DNA from: JACPDH01 sp041671505
GTDB lineage: Bacteria; Acidobacteriota; Thermoanaerobaculia; Gp7-AA8
Reading direction: 5' to 3'
NCBI GenBank assembly: GCA_041671505.1
Contig: JBAZBK010000012.1
Location: 108,499 to 172,498 of the forward strand
DNA: 64,000 nt
Below are positions 1-8,750 of this stretch, in pieces. How positions within the stretch are numbered: the first letter of the stretch is position 1; each line of letters opens with the position of its first letter. Below the pieces are notes generated by a model. The model was not told the origin of the DNA. It made no database searches and worked only from the letters and a program-made list of their open reading frames with translations. A program made the position numbers and the translations under genes.

Positions 1-1
1 G

Positions 2-3000
2 CTCGCGAACGCGAAGGTGAGGCTGTGGGAGCAGTACTGGGACGGCGGGAAGAACCGCTTTCAGAGCTGGACGAAGACGACGGGAGCCGACGGCATCGCG
101 GAGTTCGAGCTCGACATCCGCCGCGGCTCGCACCAGCTCTTCGCGACCGCGATCGCCGGCGACAAGCAGGCGATGCTGCAGGGCTACGCCTACGGCAACT
201 CGCGAGGCGACGGCGACTGGCGCATCTACGCCGTGACCGATCGCCCGGCGTACCGCCCGGAAGAGACCGTCAACTGGAAGATCACCGCGCGCGTCGAGAA
301 GGAGCTGAAGTACTCGACCCCCGCCGGCCAGAGCATCGATTACGAAATCTGGGACCCGCGCGGCTCGAAGGTCACCGAAGGGACGCTGAAGCTCAACGCC
401 TTTGGCAGCGCGTGGGGCGAGATCGCGCTCAACGCGACGATGCCGTTAGGCGAATATCGGGCGACCTTCTACACCGAGCGCCGCGATCGAAACATCGGCT
501 CCGCGACCCTCTTCCGCCTCGAGGAGTACAAGCTCCCCGAGTTCCTCGTGTCGGTGAAGACCCCCGAGGAGAATGGGAAGAAGAAGAGCTTCAGGCTCGG
601 CGACAAGGTCGAGATCGTCGTCGAGGCCGCCTACTTCTTCGGAGGCCCGGTCGCGAACGCGACGGCCGAAGTCGTCGTCAGGCAGAAGGGCTTTTGGCCT
701 ACGTGGACGCCGCGGCGCGACTATCCCTGGTACTTCGAGAGCGCGCAGCCGCGCTACTACGGCTACGACGAAGGACAGATCGTCAAACGCGAGATCCTCA
801 CGACCGACGCCGACGGAATGGCGAGGCTCGTGATCGACAGCCCGCGCCAGGGAAGCGATCTCGAATATAGCGTCGAAGCGCGCGTCACCGATGCGTCGCG
901 CCGAGAGGTCTCGGGATCGGGCAGCGTCAAAGTCACGCAGAAGCCGTTCTATGCCTACACGCGTCCGAAGCACTACCTCTACCGTCCGGGCGACAAGGTC
1001 TCGATCGATCTCGAGACGCTCACGGCGAACAGCGATCCGCTCGCTGCCGACGGCACCGTCGCCGTCACGCGCGACACATGGAAGGAAGTCTGGCTCGACC
1101 CGAAGGGGACGCGCCTCGAAGGACGCGAGCTCGACACCGCGCGCGCGAAGTACGGCATCTTCCCGCCGCCGCAGGAGCCGGGCGAGCATCCCTGGACTCT
1201 CATCGAGAACGGCTACGAGCACGAGGACGTCACGAAGGAGACGCTGAAGACCGGCGCCGACGGGAAGGCGAGCTTCAACTTCTCCGCGGCACGCGAGGGC
1301 TATTACCGCGTCCGCTGGACGAGCATCCCGACGACGAAGCCGGTTCGCCCGCGCGACGTGGTCGAGACCGAGACGACCGTATGGGTCTGCACCTCGTCGT
1401 CGGCGCGCATCGGCTACTTCCACGACGGAGTCGAGCTGATCGTCGACACCGACGCGATCCGCGCCGGAAAGACCGTGCCGGTCATGATCGTCACGCCGTC
1501 GGCCGGGCGCTGGGTCCTCTTCAGCGTCGAGGGTGAAGACATCTACAGCCACCGCCTCGTCGAGATGACCGGGAACGTCAAGCTCGTCGAACTGCCGATC
1601 GGCCCCGAGCACATCCCCAACATCTTCATCGCAGCCACCTCGGTTTCCGACCTGCAGCTCCAGATGGACTCGAAGGAGCTCGTCGTGCCGCCGGTCGAGC
1701 GCTTCATCAACGTCGACGTGAAAGGCGACCGCGAGCAGTACAAGCCGCGCGAGGAGGGGACGCTCTCGATCACGACGACCGACGCCGACGGCAAGCCGGT
1801 CGCGGCCGAGGTGACGTTAGGCCTCGTCGACGAGTCGGTCTACTCGATCCAGGAAGACTATGCGGGCGACCCGCGCCCGTTCTTCTACGGCACGAAGCGC
1901 CCGCACTCGGTGCAGGCGTCGAGCAGCTTCCAGCAACGCTCGTACATCAAGCTCGTGAAGGGTAAGAGCGGTCGCCTCATCGACGCGAAGCTCGCGATGA
2001 ACGAGCGCGACGAGAAGGTCGGAGCGGACGGCCTGCCCATCTCACGTACGGTGCAGAGCGGCGCGATGCTCGAAGGTGTGGCGGGAGGCGCGGTCGCGGA
2101 GTCGATGATGGCGGCGGACATGGCGGCGCCGGCACCCGCGTCCGCTCCTGCGCCGCAGGCGACGCGCCAGCTGGCGAAGAGCGCGGCGAAGAAGGATGGC
2201 GCGAAGGAAGAGAAGTCGAATGCGGCCAACGTCACGGGTGGCGGTGAAGCAGGCGCTGTGCAGGTCCGCAGCGACTTCCGCTCGACGATCCTCTGGAAGC
2301 CCGACCTCGTCACCGACGCGAGCGGCAAGGCAACGGTGAACGTCACCTACCCCGACTCGCTGACGACTTGGCGCGCCACCGCGCGCGCGGCCTCGGATGG
2401 CGCCGACTTCGGCATCGGCACGCAGAAGTCGCGCACGAAGATGCCGCTCATCGTCCGGCTGCAGGCGCCGCGCTTCTTCGTCGTCGGCGACCAGACGGTC
2501 GTCTCGGCGGTCATCAACAACAATACCGATGCGGCACTGTCGGTCACGCCGTCGATCGACGTCTCCGGCCTCGTCGTGTCAGGCCTCTGGAAGGACGGCA
2601 AGGCGGTCAAGGGCGAAGCTGGCCCGGTGGAGGTCGCGCCTAACGGTGAGACCCGCGTGGACTGGGTCGTCGCGGTCAAGGAACCGGGCGAGGCGCGCCT
2701 CCGCGTCACCGGCAAAGCGGGCGAGCTCGCCGACGCCATGGAAAAGCCGCTCCCCGTCTTCGACCACGGCATCGAGAAGTTCATCTCGACCTCGGGGCGT
2801 CTCCGCGGCGCCGAGGGCACCTTCGCGCTCAGCCTCCCGAAGGAGCGGCGCGAGGGAACGACGACGATGACGGTGCAGATCGCACCGAGCCTCGCGGTCA
2901 CGATGCTCGACGCCATTCCCTACCTCATCGACTACCCCTACGGCTGCACCGAGCAGACGATGAGCAGGTTCCTCCCGGCCGCGATCGTCGCGAAGACGCT

Positions 3001-4603
3001 CGCCGATCAGGGAATCGACCGCGCCACCGTCGCGAGCCGCATCTTCGGAGGCATCGAGAAGGCAAGCGCCGCGAAGACGCATCCCGACGGAAAGAAGGAC
3101 CTCGCGAAGCTCGACGAGATGATCCGCGCCGGGCTCGCGCGCCTCTACGACTTCCAGCACTCCGACGGAGGCTGGGGCTGGTGGAAGGAAGGCGACAGCG
3201 ACCACTTCATGACGGCGTACGTCGTCTGGGGTCTCGCGGTCGCGCGCGACGGCGGCTTCAAGGTGAAGGACGGCGTGATCGATCGCGCCGTCGGTTACCT
3301 CGGCCAGGAGCTCGTGGAAGAAGAGCGCGACCCCGACCGGCAGGCCTGGATGCTCCACGCGCTCGCGATGGCGTCGAAGGGACAGCCGACCGAGTTCGAG
3401 CAGAAGGCGCTCGACAACCTCTGGAAGCACAAGGACAAGATGTCGTCCTACGGCCGCGCCGGATTCACAATCGCGGCAATGCGCTTCGGACAGACCGAGC
3501 GGGCGCAGGCGCTCGCCCGGAATCTCGAAAATGGCGCGATTGTCGACAAGGCACCGGATGCGTCGATCCTCGTCGCGGGAAGCGGCTCGGGCGCACCTGA
3601 AGTCATGCCGACGGCGTACTGGGGCTCGCGCGGCTACTGGTGGCGCTGGAACGAAGGGCCGGTGGAGTCGACGGCGTTCGTGCTTCGCGCCCTGATGGCG
3701 GTCGACCCGAAACACAAGATGGTCGAGCCGGCGATGAACTGGCTCGTGAAGAACCGCCGCGGCGCGCAGTGGAGCAACACGCGCGACACGGCGATCGCGG
3801 TACTCGCGCTCAACGACTACCTGAAGGCGAGCGGCGAAACGGCGTCCGACGTCGAGTACGAGCTTCTGGTCAACGGGCAGTCGATCGCGAAGAAGAAGGT
3901 GTCGAAGAGCGAGATGCTCGCCGCGCCGAGCAGATTCGCAATCCCGGCGTCCGCGATCCGGGAGAAGAACGAGATCCGCGTGAAGCGGACCGCGGGGACG
4001 AACGCGCTCTACGTCTCGGCCGAGTCGCAGTTCTTCAGCCTCGAGGAGCCGATCAAGGCGGCAGGAAGCGAGATGTTCGTCAAGCGGGAGTACTTCAAGC
4101 TCGTCGGACGCCCGACGCTGCTGAAGGGCCGCGTCTACGATCGCGTGCCTCTCGGCGACGGAGAGTCCGTGAAGAGCGGCGAGCGCGTCGAGGTCGTCGT
4201 GACCGTCGAGACGAAGAACGACTACGAGTACCTGCTCCTCGAAGACCTCAAGCCGGCGGGGCTCGAAGCGGTCGAGCTCACCTCGGGTGATCCGCTCTGG
4301 GCCCGCCAGATGCTGACGCCGGAGATCGAGAAGAAGCACGGAACGGCGGACCAGCGCAAGGCGCCGAAGCGCGAGACGACCGGCTACGGCAGCCAGCAGC
4401 GGGTCTACCGCGAGCTGCGCGACCGGAAGGTGGCGCTCTTCATCGACCGCCTCGCGCAGGGAACCTGGGAGATCCGCTACACCATGCGCGCCGAAGTCCC
4501 CGGCGAGTTCCACGCCCTGCCACTGTTGGGCCAGGCGATGTACGTGCCGGAGATCAGGGCGAACGGAGACGAGACGAGGATCAGCGTGACCGAACGGGAG
4601 TAG
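2..4603 (+). CDS. Alpha-2-macroglobulin family protein, 5' end outside the window
   Basis: The reading frame is open to the left edge, so the true start lies upstream; the GTG at 17 is only the first possible start inside the window. Bacterial alpha-2-macroglobulins are periplasmic protease traps. Visible support is a run of MG-type beta-sandwich domains (for example YLYRPGDKVSIDLE near 970) and the thioester motif CTEQ encoded at 2945-2956, inside YPYGCTEQTMSRF. An alpha-helical TED-like stretch follows (HSDGGWGWW near 3160). An Ala/Pro/Lys-rich low-complexity stretch at about 2100-2230 sits where the protease bait loop would be. The thioester Cys and Gln are both present, so the trap should be chemically active. 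Bacterial homologues are often paired with a penicillin-binding protein 1C gene; any partner would lie to the left and cannot be seen. Confidence 0.9.
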   Translation, partial: LANAKVRLWEQYWDGGKNRFQSWTKTTGADGIAEFELDIRRGSHQLFATAIAGDKQAMLQGYAYGNSRGDGDWRIYAVTDRPAYRPEETVNWKITARVEKELKYSTPAGQSIDYEIWDPRGSKVTEGTLKLNAFGSAWGEIALNATMPLGEYRATFYTERRDRNIGSATLFRLEEYKLPEFLVSVKTPEENGKKKSFRLGDKVEIVVEAAYFFGGPVANATAEVVVRQKGFWPTWTPRRDYPWYFESAQPRYYGYDEGQIVKREILTTDADGMARLVIDSPRQGSDLEYSVEARVTDASRREVSGSGSVKVTQKPFYAYTRPKHYLYRPGDKVSIDLETLTANSDPLAADGTVAVTRDTWKEVWLDPKGTRLEGRELDTARAKYGIFPPPQEPGEHPWTLIENGYEHEDVTKETLKTGADGKASFNFSAAREGYYRVRWTSIPTTKPVRPRDVVETETTVWVCTSSSARIGYFHDGVELIVDTDAIRAGKTVPVMIVTPSAGRWVLFSVEGEDIYSHRLVEMTGNVKLVELPIGPEHIPNIFIAATSVSDLQLQMDSKELVVPPVERFINVDVKGDREQYKPREEGTLSITTTDADGKPVAAEVTLGLVDESVYSIQEDYAGDPRPFFYGTKRPHSVQASSSFQQRSYIKLVKGKSGRLIDAKLAMNERDEKVGADGLPISRTVQSGAMLEGVAGGAVAESMMAADMAAPAPASAPAPQATRQLAKSAAKKDGAKEEKSNAANVTGGGEAGAVQVRSDFRSTILWKPDLVTDASGKATVNVTYPDSLTTWRATARAASDGADFGIGTQKSRTKMPLIVRLQAPRFFVVGDQTVVSAVINNNTDAALSVTPSIDVSGLVVSGLWKDGKAVKGEAGPVEVAPNGETRVDWVVAVKEPGEARLRVTGKAGELADAMEKPLPVFDHGIEKFISTSGRLRGAEGTFALSLPKERREGTTTMTVQIAPSLAVTMLDAIPYLIDYPYGCTEQTMSRFLPAAIVAKTLADQGIDRATVASRIFGGIEKASAAKTHPDGKKDLAKLDEMIRAGLARLYDFQHSDGGWGWWKEGDSDHFMTAYVVWGLAVARDGGFKVKDGVIDRAVGYLGQELVEEERDPDRQAWMLHALAMASKGQPTEFEQKALDNLWKHKDKMSSYGRAGFTIAAMRFGQTERAQALARNLENGAIVDKAPDASILVAGSGSGAPEVMPTAYWGSRGYWWRWNEGPVESTAFVLRALMAVDPKHKMVEPAMNWLVKNRRGAQWSNTRDTAIAVLALNDYLKASGETASDVEYELLVNGQSIAKKKVSKSEMLAAPSRFAIPASAIREKNEIRVKRTAGTNALYVSAESQFFSLEEPIKAAGSEMFVKREYFKLVGRPTLLKGRVYDRVPLGDGESVKSGERVEVVVTVETKNDYEYLLLEDLKPAGLEAVELTSGDPLWARQMLTPEIEKKHGTADQRKAPKRETTGYGSQQRVYRELRDRKVALFIDRLAQGTWEIRYTMRAEVPGEFHALPLLGQAMYVPEIRANGDETRISVTERE

Positions 4604-4611
4604 GTCGGACA

Positions 4612-4981
4612 AATTGAGAATTGAGAATTGAGAGATGGCCGGGGCGCAGGACCCGGCCATTTCCTTGCAAGCGAGAAACCGGGCCCGGGCCCGGGCGCGT
4701 TCACGGACGATCCCGGACGCGGCCGAGGGTCGGCAGGAACCATCGTCGCGAAGCGACGAGCCATCGGTAGCCCCCGGCTTCAGCCGGGGGTTGCCACGTC
4801 GCCCGAAATCGAACCGCGCCGCTTCAGCGGCGCGACGGTCGGCGGCTCGTGGCGCGATGGTACAAGCCTGCGAGGTCCTTCGTCGCTCGCGTGGCGCACT
4901 CCTCAGGACGACGGATCGGACGGGCGGCGCATGAACATCGCGACTCGCCATCTCTCAATTCTCAATTCTAAATTGTCAATT
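4612..4981. repeat. Composite intergenic element: inverted AATTGAG arrays around stem-loops
   Basis: Fills the gap between two convergent genes. The left edge has three copies of AATTGAG (4612-4632). The right edge has the inverse unit CTCAATT twice, then CTAAATT and GTCAATT (4954-4981). The borders AATTGAGAGATGGC and GCCATCTCTCAATT are exact inverse copies. The core holds palindromes with a CTTCAG loop at 4769-4790 and 4816-4836, and one with a CGAAG loop near 4745. The core is related, in reverse orientation, to the one at 21285-21385. No credible reading frame is present. Confidence 0.85.
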
Positions 4982-4998
4982 CCGCCGCGCAGCGGCGG

Positions 4999-5988
4999 CT
5001 AAATCCATCCCTGCAACTCATGTACGGCCATCGTCGCCATCGCCTCGATCCATCGGGGGCGGTCGTTGAGGCAGGGGACGAGCGTCAGCGTGTCGCCACC
5101 GCCTTCGCGGAACTGCTCCTCACCGAGATTCCCGATCTCGTCGATCGTCTCGAGGCAGTCGGTCGTGAATCCTGGGCATAGCGCCAGGATGCGTCTCACG
5201 CCCTGCTTACCGAGACCTAACAGCGTATGGTCGGTGTAGGGCTGAAGCCACGGCTCGCGTCCGAAACGCGACTGGTAGGTCAGCATCCACTGGCCCGGCT
5301 TCCACCGCATCGCTTCGGCGAGCAGGCGGGCGGTCTCCTCGCAATGCCTGGGATACGGATCGCCGAGCCTCGCGTAGCGTTGCGGAATTCCGTGGAACGA
5401 CACGATCACGCGGTCGGGAGGCGATGCGAGCTTGTGCTGAGCCTCCCAGACCGACTCGGCAAGCGCCTCGATGTGGAGATGGTGGTCGTAGTAAGGCGGC
5501 ACGACGCGGAGCGACGGGACGAAGCGCCGCTTCTGCAGATCCTGGAAGACCGCGTCGTAGGTCGACCCCGTCGTCGCCGCCGAATATTGCGGATACATCG
5601 GGAAGAGCAGGATCCGTTCCGAACCCCACTCGACGAGCTCGTCGATCGCCGACGACGTCGACGGGTTGCCGTAGCGCATCGCGACTTCGACCCGAATCGA
5701 ATTTCCGAAGTCGGCGGCGAGCGCATCCTCGAGCAGCGACGCCTTTCGCTTCGTCAGCACGAGGAGCGGCGAGCCTTCAGGAGTCCAGATCTTCCGGTAG
5801 AGCGCCGCCGACTTCGCGGGGCGCGTATTCAGAATGATCCCGTAGAGGATCAGCTTCCAGAGAAACGGGTTGAGGTCGACGACCCGCCGGTCACTGAGGA
5901 ACTCGGCCAGATAACGCCGAACGGCCGACGTCGTCGGCGCGTCGGGGGTTCCGAGCTGAGCGAGGAGAATGCCGATCTTGGGACGCAT
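4999..5988 (-). CDS. hemH: Ferrochelatase
   Basis: Inserts Fe2+ into protoporphyrin IX (or coproporphyrin III), the last or next-to-last step of haem synthesis. The 329-residue protein is the normal size. The catalytic His199 lies in SFHGIP, followed by the signature TYQSRFGREPWLQPYTD (237-253) and the C-terminal CPGFTTDCLETIDEI (271-285) with the conserved Glu. The start at 5988 gives the usual N-terminus (GILLAQLGTP). It is divergent from hemE, separated by a 359-base repeat-filled gap, so the two are co-located but not co-transcribed. No metal-cluster cysteines of the animal enzyme type are visible at the C-terminus. Confidence 0.95.
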   Translation of the reverse strand: MRPKIGILLAQLGTPDAPTTSAVRRYLAEFLSDRRVVDLNPFLWKLILYGIILNTRPAKSAALYRKIWTPEGSPLLVLTKRKASLLEDALAADFGNSIRVEVAMRYGNPSTSSAIDELVEWGSERILLFPMYPQYSAATTGSTYDAVFQDLQKRRFVPSLRVVPPYYDHHLHIEALAESVWEAQHKLASPPDRVIVSFHGIPQRYARLGDPYPRHCEETARLLAEAMRWKPGQWMLTYQSRFGREPWLQPYTDHTLLGLGKQGVRRILALCPGFTTDCLETIDEIGNLGEEQFREGGGDTLTLVPCLNDRPRWIEAMATMAVHELQGWI

Positions 5989-6013
5989 GGCGGAGCCATT
6001 ATCGTCAGGAGAG

Positions 6014-6238
6014 GCGGGAGGCGAAAGGCAATCCGGGGCGAGAAGCGAAAGGCGATCCGAAGCGAGAGGCGAAAGGCGAGAGGCGATGAGCAGGCAGGAG
6101 GCTGGGCCGATCGTAGCGCCCGCGTCCCACGGGCAGGCTCGGCGGCGTCCCGCCGGCGCTACGACTCCCGCCTGCTTTGGCCTCCGGCCTCTGGCCTTTG
6201 GCCCGCTTTTCGCCTCTCGCCTCTCGCCTCTCGCCTGC
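6014..6238. repeat. GCGARAG / CGCCTCT heptad arrays around a GC-rich stem-loop
   Basis: Occupies the hemH-hemE gap. The left arm repeats GCGAGAG/GCGAAAG-type heptads: two 24-base superunits (7+7+7+3) at 6014-6061, then four heptads at 6062-6089, ending in the linker GCAGGC. The core carries GTAGCGCC and the inverse GGCGCTAC around CGTCCCG (6113-6163). The right arm has CCTCCGG, CCTCTGG, CCTTTGG (6181-6201), then three perfect CGCCTCT units (6211-6231) and CGCCTGC. The hemE promoter probably lies between 6240 and 6347; I could not identify it. Confidence 0.8.
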
Positions 6239-6347
6239 CCTTTGTGACAGCCCGCACTACCCTTTCCGGCCCAAAACGGGCATTGTTACCCCCGAGGAGA
6301 TCCCGGGATTCCCCCGAACCCCTGCCCGGGAGAGACACGACAGCACG

Positions 6348-7376
6348 ATGCCCTCTGAACGCTTTCAGAACGCACTCCGCGGAGTGCCGCAGGCTACCCC
6401 TCCCGTCTGGATGATGCGCCAGGCGGGGCGCTACCACTGGCACTACCAGGAGCTTCGCAAGAAGCACTCGTTCGTCGATATCTGCCGCATCCCCGAGGTG
6501 GCAGCCGAGGCCGCGCGCGGCCCGGTGGCCGACTTCGACTTCGACCTCGCGATCCTCTTCAGCGACATCCTCTTCCCGCTCGAGGCGCTCGGGCTCGGCC
6601 TGTCGTACTCCGACTCCGGGCCGAAGCTCGAGCCGAAGCTCGACGCCTCGCAGATCTCCCGCTTCCGCAGCCTCGAGGACGCGCTTCCGCACCTCGAGTT
6701 CCAGCGCGAAGCGATGAAGCTGACGCGCAAGGTCCTCCCGGCCGACAAGAGCCTCATCGGCTTCGTCGGCGGCGTCTGGACCCTCTTCGTCTACGCAGTC
6801 GAAGGGAGCCACCAGGGCTCGCTCCGCAAGTCGAAGGCCGACCCGGCGCTCTACCGCGCGTTTGCCGACCGGATGACCCCGCTCCTCATCGAAAACATCC
6901 GCCTGCAGCTCGACGGCGGTGCGGAAGTCGTGATGATTCTCGACACCGCGGCCGGCGAGCCGGCCCCCGACTGGTTCCGACGCGAGCTCCTCGGCGACGT
7001 GATCGCCATCGGAAAGGCCTTCCCCGGAAAGATCGGCTACTACTCGAAGGGGTCGCAGCCGGCGCATCTGCGCGACCCGCGCCTCGACGAGAACCCGTTC
7101 GGCGGCTACGGAGTCGACTGGCGTTGGGACATGTCCGAAGCGCTCGGCATGTTCGGAAGCCGCGGGTTCATTCAGGGAAATTTCGACCCCGCTCTCCTCT
7201 TTCTCTCTCCTGACGCCTTCGCCGACGCGCTGAGGCGCTGGCTGGAGCCGCTCGCGGCGCTGTCCCCCGAAGCGCGTCGCGGCTGGGTCTGCGGCCTGGG
7301 ACACGGACTGCTGCCGGCGACACCCGAGGAGAACGTTCATACGTTCGTTCGGATCGTGCGGGAGATGATTCGCTAA
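6348..7376 (+). CDS. hemE: Uroporphyrinogen decarboxylase
   Basis: Decarboxylates uroporphyrinogen III to coproporphyrinogen III in the cytosol. ATG at 6348 was chosen over upstream codons because it starts the family N-terminus directly (RFQNALRGVPQATPPVWMMR). 342 residues, a normal length. Recognisable blocks are PVWMMRQAGRY, ILFSDILFPLEALG with the catalytic Asp, GGVWTLFVYAVEG, GNFDP and LGHGLLPATPEENVH. The block after MRQAGRY reads HWHY instead of the common LPEY, and GGVWTLF replaces GAPWTL, so this is a divergent subgroup. It is followed 18 bases later by hemN on the same strand. Confidence 0.95.
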   Translation: MPSERFQNALRGVPQATPPVWMMRQAGRYHWHYQELRKKHSFVDICRIPEVAAEAARGPVADFDFDLAILFSDILFPLEALGLGLSYSDSGPKLEPKLDASQISRFRSLEDALPHLEFQREAMKLTRKVLPADKSLIGFVGGVWTLFVYAVEGSHQGSLRKSKADPALYRAFADRMTPLLIENIRLQLDGGAEVVMILDTAAGEPAPDWFRRELLGDVIAIGKAFPGKIGYYSKGSQPAHLRDPRLDENPFGGYGVDWRWDMSEALGMFGSRGFIQGNFDPALLFLSPDAFADALRRWLEPLAALSPEARRGWVCGLGHGLLPATPEENVHTFVRIVREMIR

Positions 7377-7394
7377 CCTTGATCGAGTTGGGAA

Positions 7395-8750
7395 ATGACC
7401 GAAAAGACCGTGAACCTGTTCGAGAAGTACGACGTGCCTGTCCCCAGGTACACGAGCTATCCGACCGTCCCGTACTGGACCGACGATCCGACCACCGAGC
7501 AGTGGATCGCCGAGCTGCGCAAGGCCGCGGCGAAGCCCGACTGCCGCTGGTCGATGTACATCCACATCCCCTTCTGCGAATCGCTCTGCACCTTCTGCGG
7601 CTGCAACAACGTCATCACGCAGGACCACAGGCGCGAGGAGCCGTACGTTGAGCGCATCCTCGCCGAGCTCGAGATGTACCTCGCCGCGGTCCCCGACCTC
7701 GCGAACCGTTCGTTCCGCCAGCTTCACCTCGGTGGCGGCACGCCGACATTCCTCCATCCTGAAAGCCTTGCCGCACTTCTGAAGCCGATCGCAAGTCGCT
7801 TCCAGACGCGCGCCAACGAGTTCGACGCGTCCGTCGAAGTGAACCCGCGCGTGACGACACGCGAGCACCTCGAGACGCTTTACGCGAACGGCTTCACGCG
7901 CGTCTCGATGGGAGTGCAGGACTTCGATCCGACCGTGCAGTACCTCGTCAATCGCATCCAGCCGTACGAGATCACCGAGCAGCTCACGAAGGACGCGCGC
8001 GAGATCGGCTACACCTCAGTCAACTACGACCTCATCTACGGCCTGCCGAAGCAGACAGCCGAGAAGATCCGCAAGACCGCGGAACTGACGCTCGCCCTGC
8101 GGCCCGATCGGATCGCCTTCTACAGCTTCGCGAAGGTTCCCTGGATCAAACCGGCGCAACGCCTCTTCAAAGACGAGGATCTCCCCGAGGGCGCCGAGAA
8201 GCGCGAGCTCTACGAGATCGCGCGCGAGATCTTCCTCGCGGGCGGCTACGTCGAGATCGGCATGGACCACTTCGCGCTGCCCCACGACTCGCTTCACAAG
8301 GCGCAGCTCGACGGGTCGCTCCACCGCAATTTCATGGGCTACACCGAGTTCCGCACCGACGTCATGCTCGGACTCGGCGTCAGCGCGATCTCCGAGAGCC
8401 CGACCTGCTTCCACCAGAACGTGAAGAAGGCGCCGGAGTACGAGCAGCGCATCTCCGAGGGGAAGATCCCGACGATGCGAGGACACCTCCTCAGCGAAGA
8501 CGACCGCGCGCTACGCCAGCAGATCCTTCAGTTCATGACGCAGCTGCACGTGACGCTCGAGCCTGAGCAGATCGACGACGCGCGCGCGTTCCTCGCGCCG
8601 ATGATCGACGATGGCATCGTCACGCTCGAAGGGCGCGAGCTGCGGCTGCTCGAACGGGGCAAGCCGTTCCTCCGCAACGCGACCTGCTTCTTCGACCAGC
8701 GGCTGCGCACCAGCGAGCCGCGGACGAAGATTTTCTCGATGGCCCTATGA
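7395..8750 (+). CDS. hemN: Oxygen-independent coproporphyrinogen III oxidase
   Basis: A radical SAM enzyme that oxidatively decarboxylates coproporphyrinogen III to protoporphyrinogen IX without oxygen. The 451-residue protein carries the cluster motif C61-x3-C65-x2-C68 with a fourth cysteine at 70 (PFCESLCTFCGC), as in E. coli HemN. It also has the SAM-binding LGGGTPTF block and the N-terminal PRYTSYPT signature that separates true HemN from HemW-like proteins. The C-terminal HemN domain is present. It overlaps hemG by four bases (ATGA), indicating translational coupling. Confidence 0.95.
   Translation: MTEKTVNLFEKYDVPVPRYTSYPTVPYWTDDPTTEQWIAELRKAAAKPDCRWSMYIHIPFCESLCTFCGCNNVITQDHRREEPYVERILAELEMYLAAVPDLANRSFRQLHLGGGTPTFLHPESLAALLKPIASRFQTRANEFDASVEVNPRVTTREHLETLYANGFTRVSMGVQDFDPTVQYLVNRIQPYEITEQLTKDAREIGYTSVNYDLIYGLPKQTAEKIRKTAELTLALRPDRIAFYSFAKVPWIKPAQRLFKDEDLPEGAEKRELYEIAREIFLAGGYVEIGMDHFALPHDSLHKAQLDGSLHRNFMGYTEFRTDVMLGLGVSAISESPTCFHQNVKKAPEYEQRISEGKIPTMRGHLLSEDDRALRQQILQFMTQLHVTLEPEQIDDARAFLAPMIDDGIVTLEGRELRLLERGKPFLRNATCFFDQRLRTSEPRTKIFSMAL

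Noticed and set aside
2579..4951. Long minus-strand open frame (790 codons) opposite the alpha-2-macroglobulin gene
   Set aside because: Its sequence is rich in Arg, Leu, Asp and Ala with no family signature, typical of the antisense of a GC-rich gene. The plus frame has clear domains.
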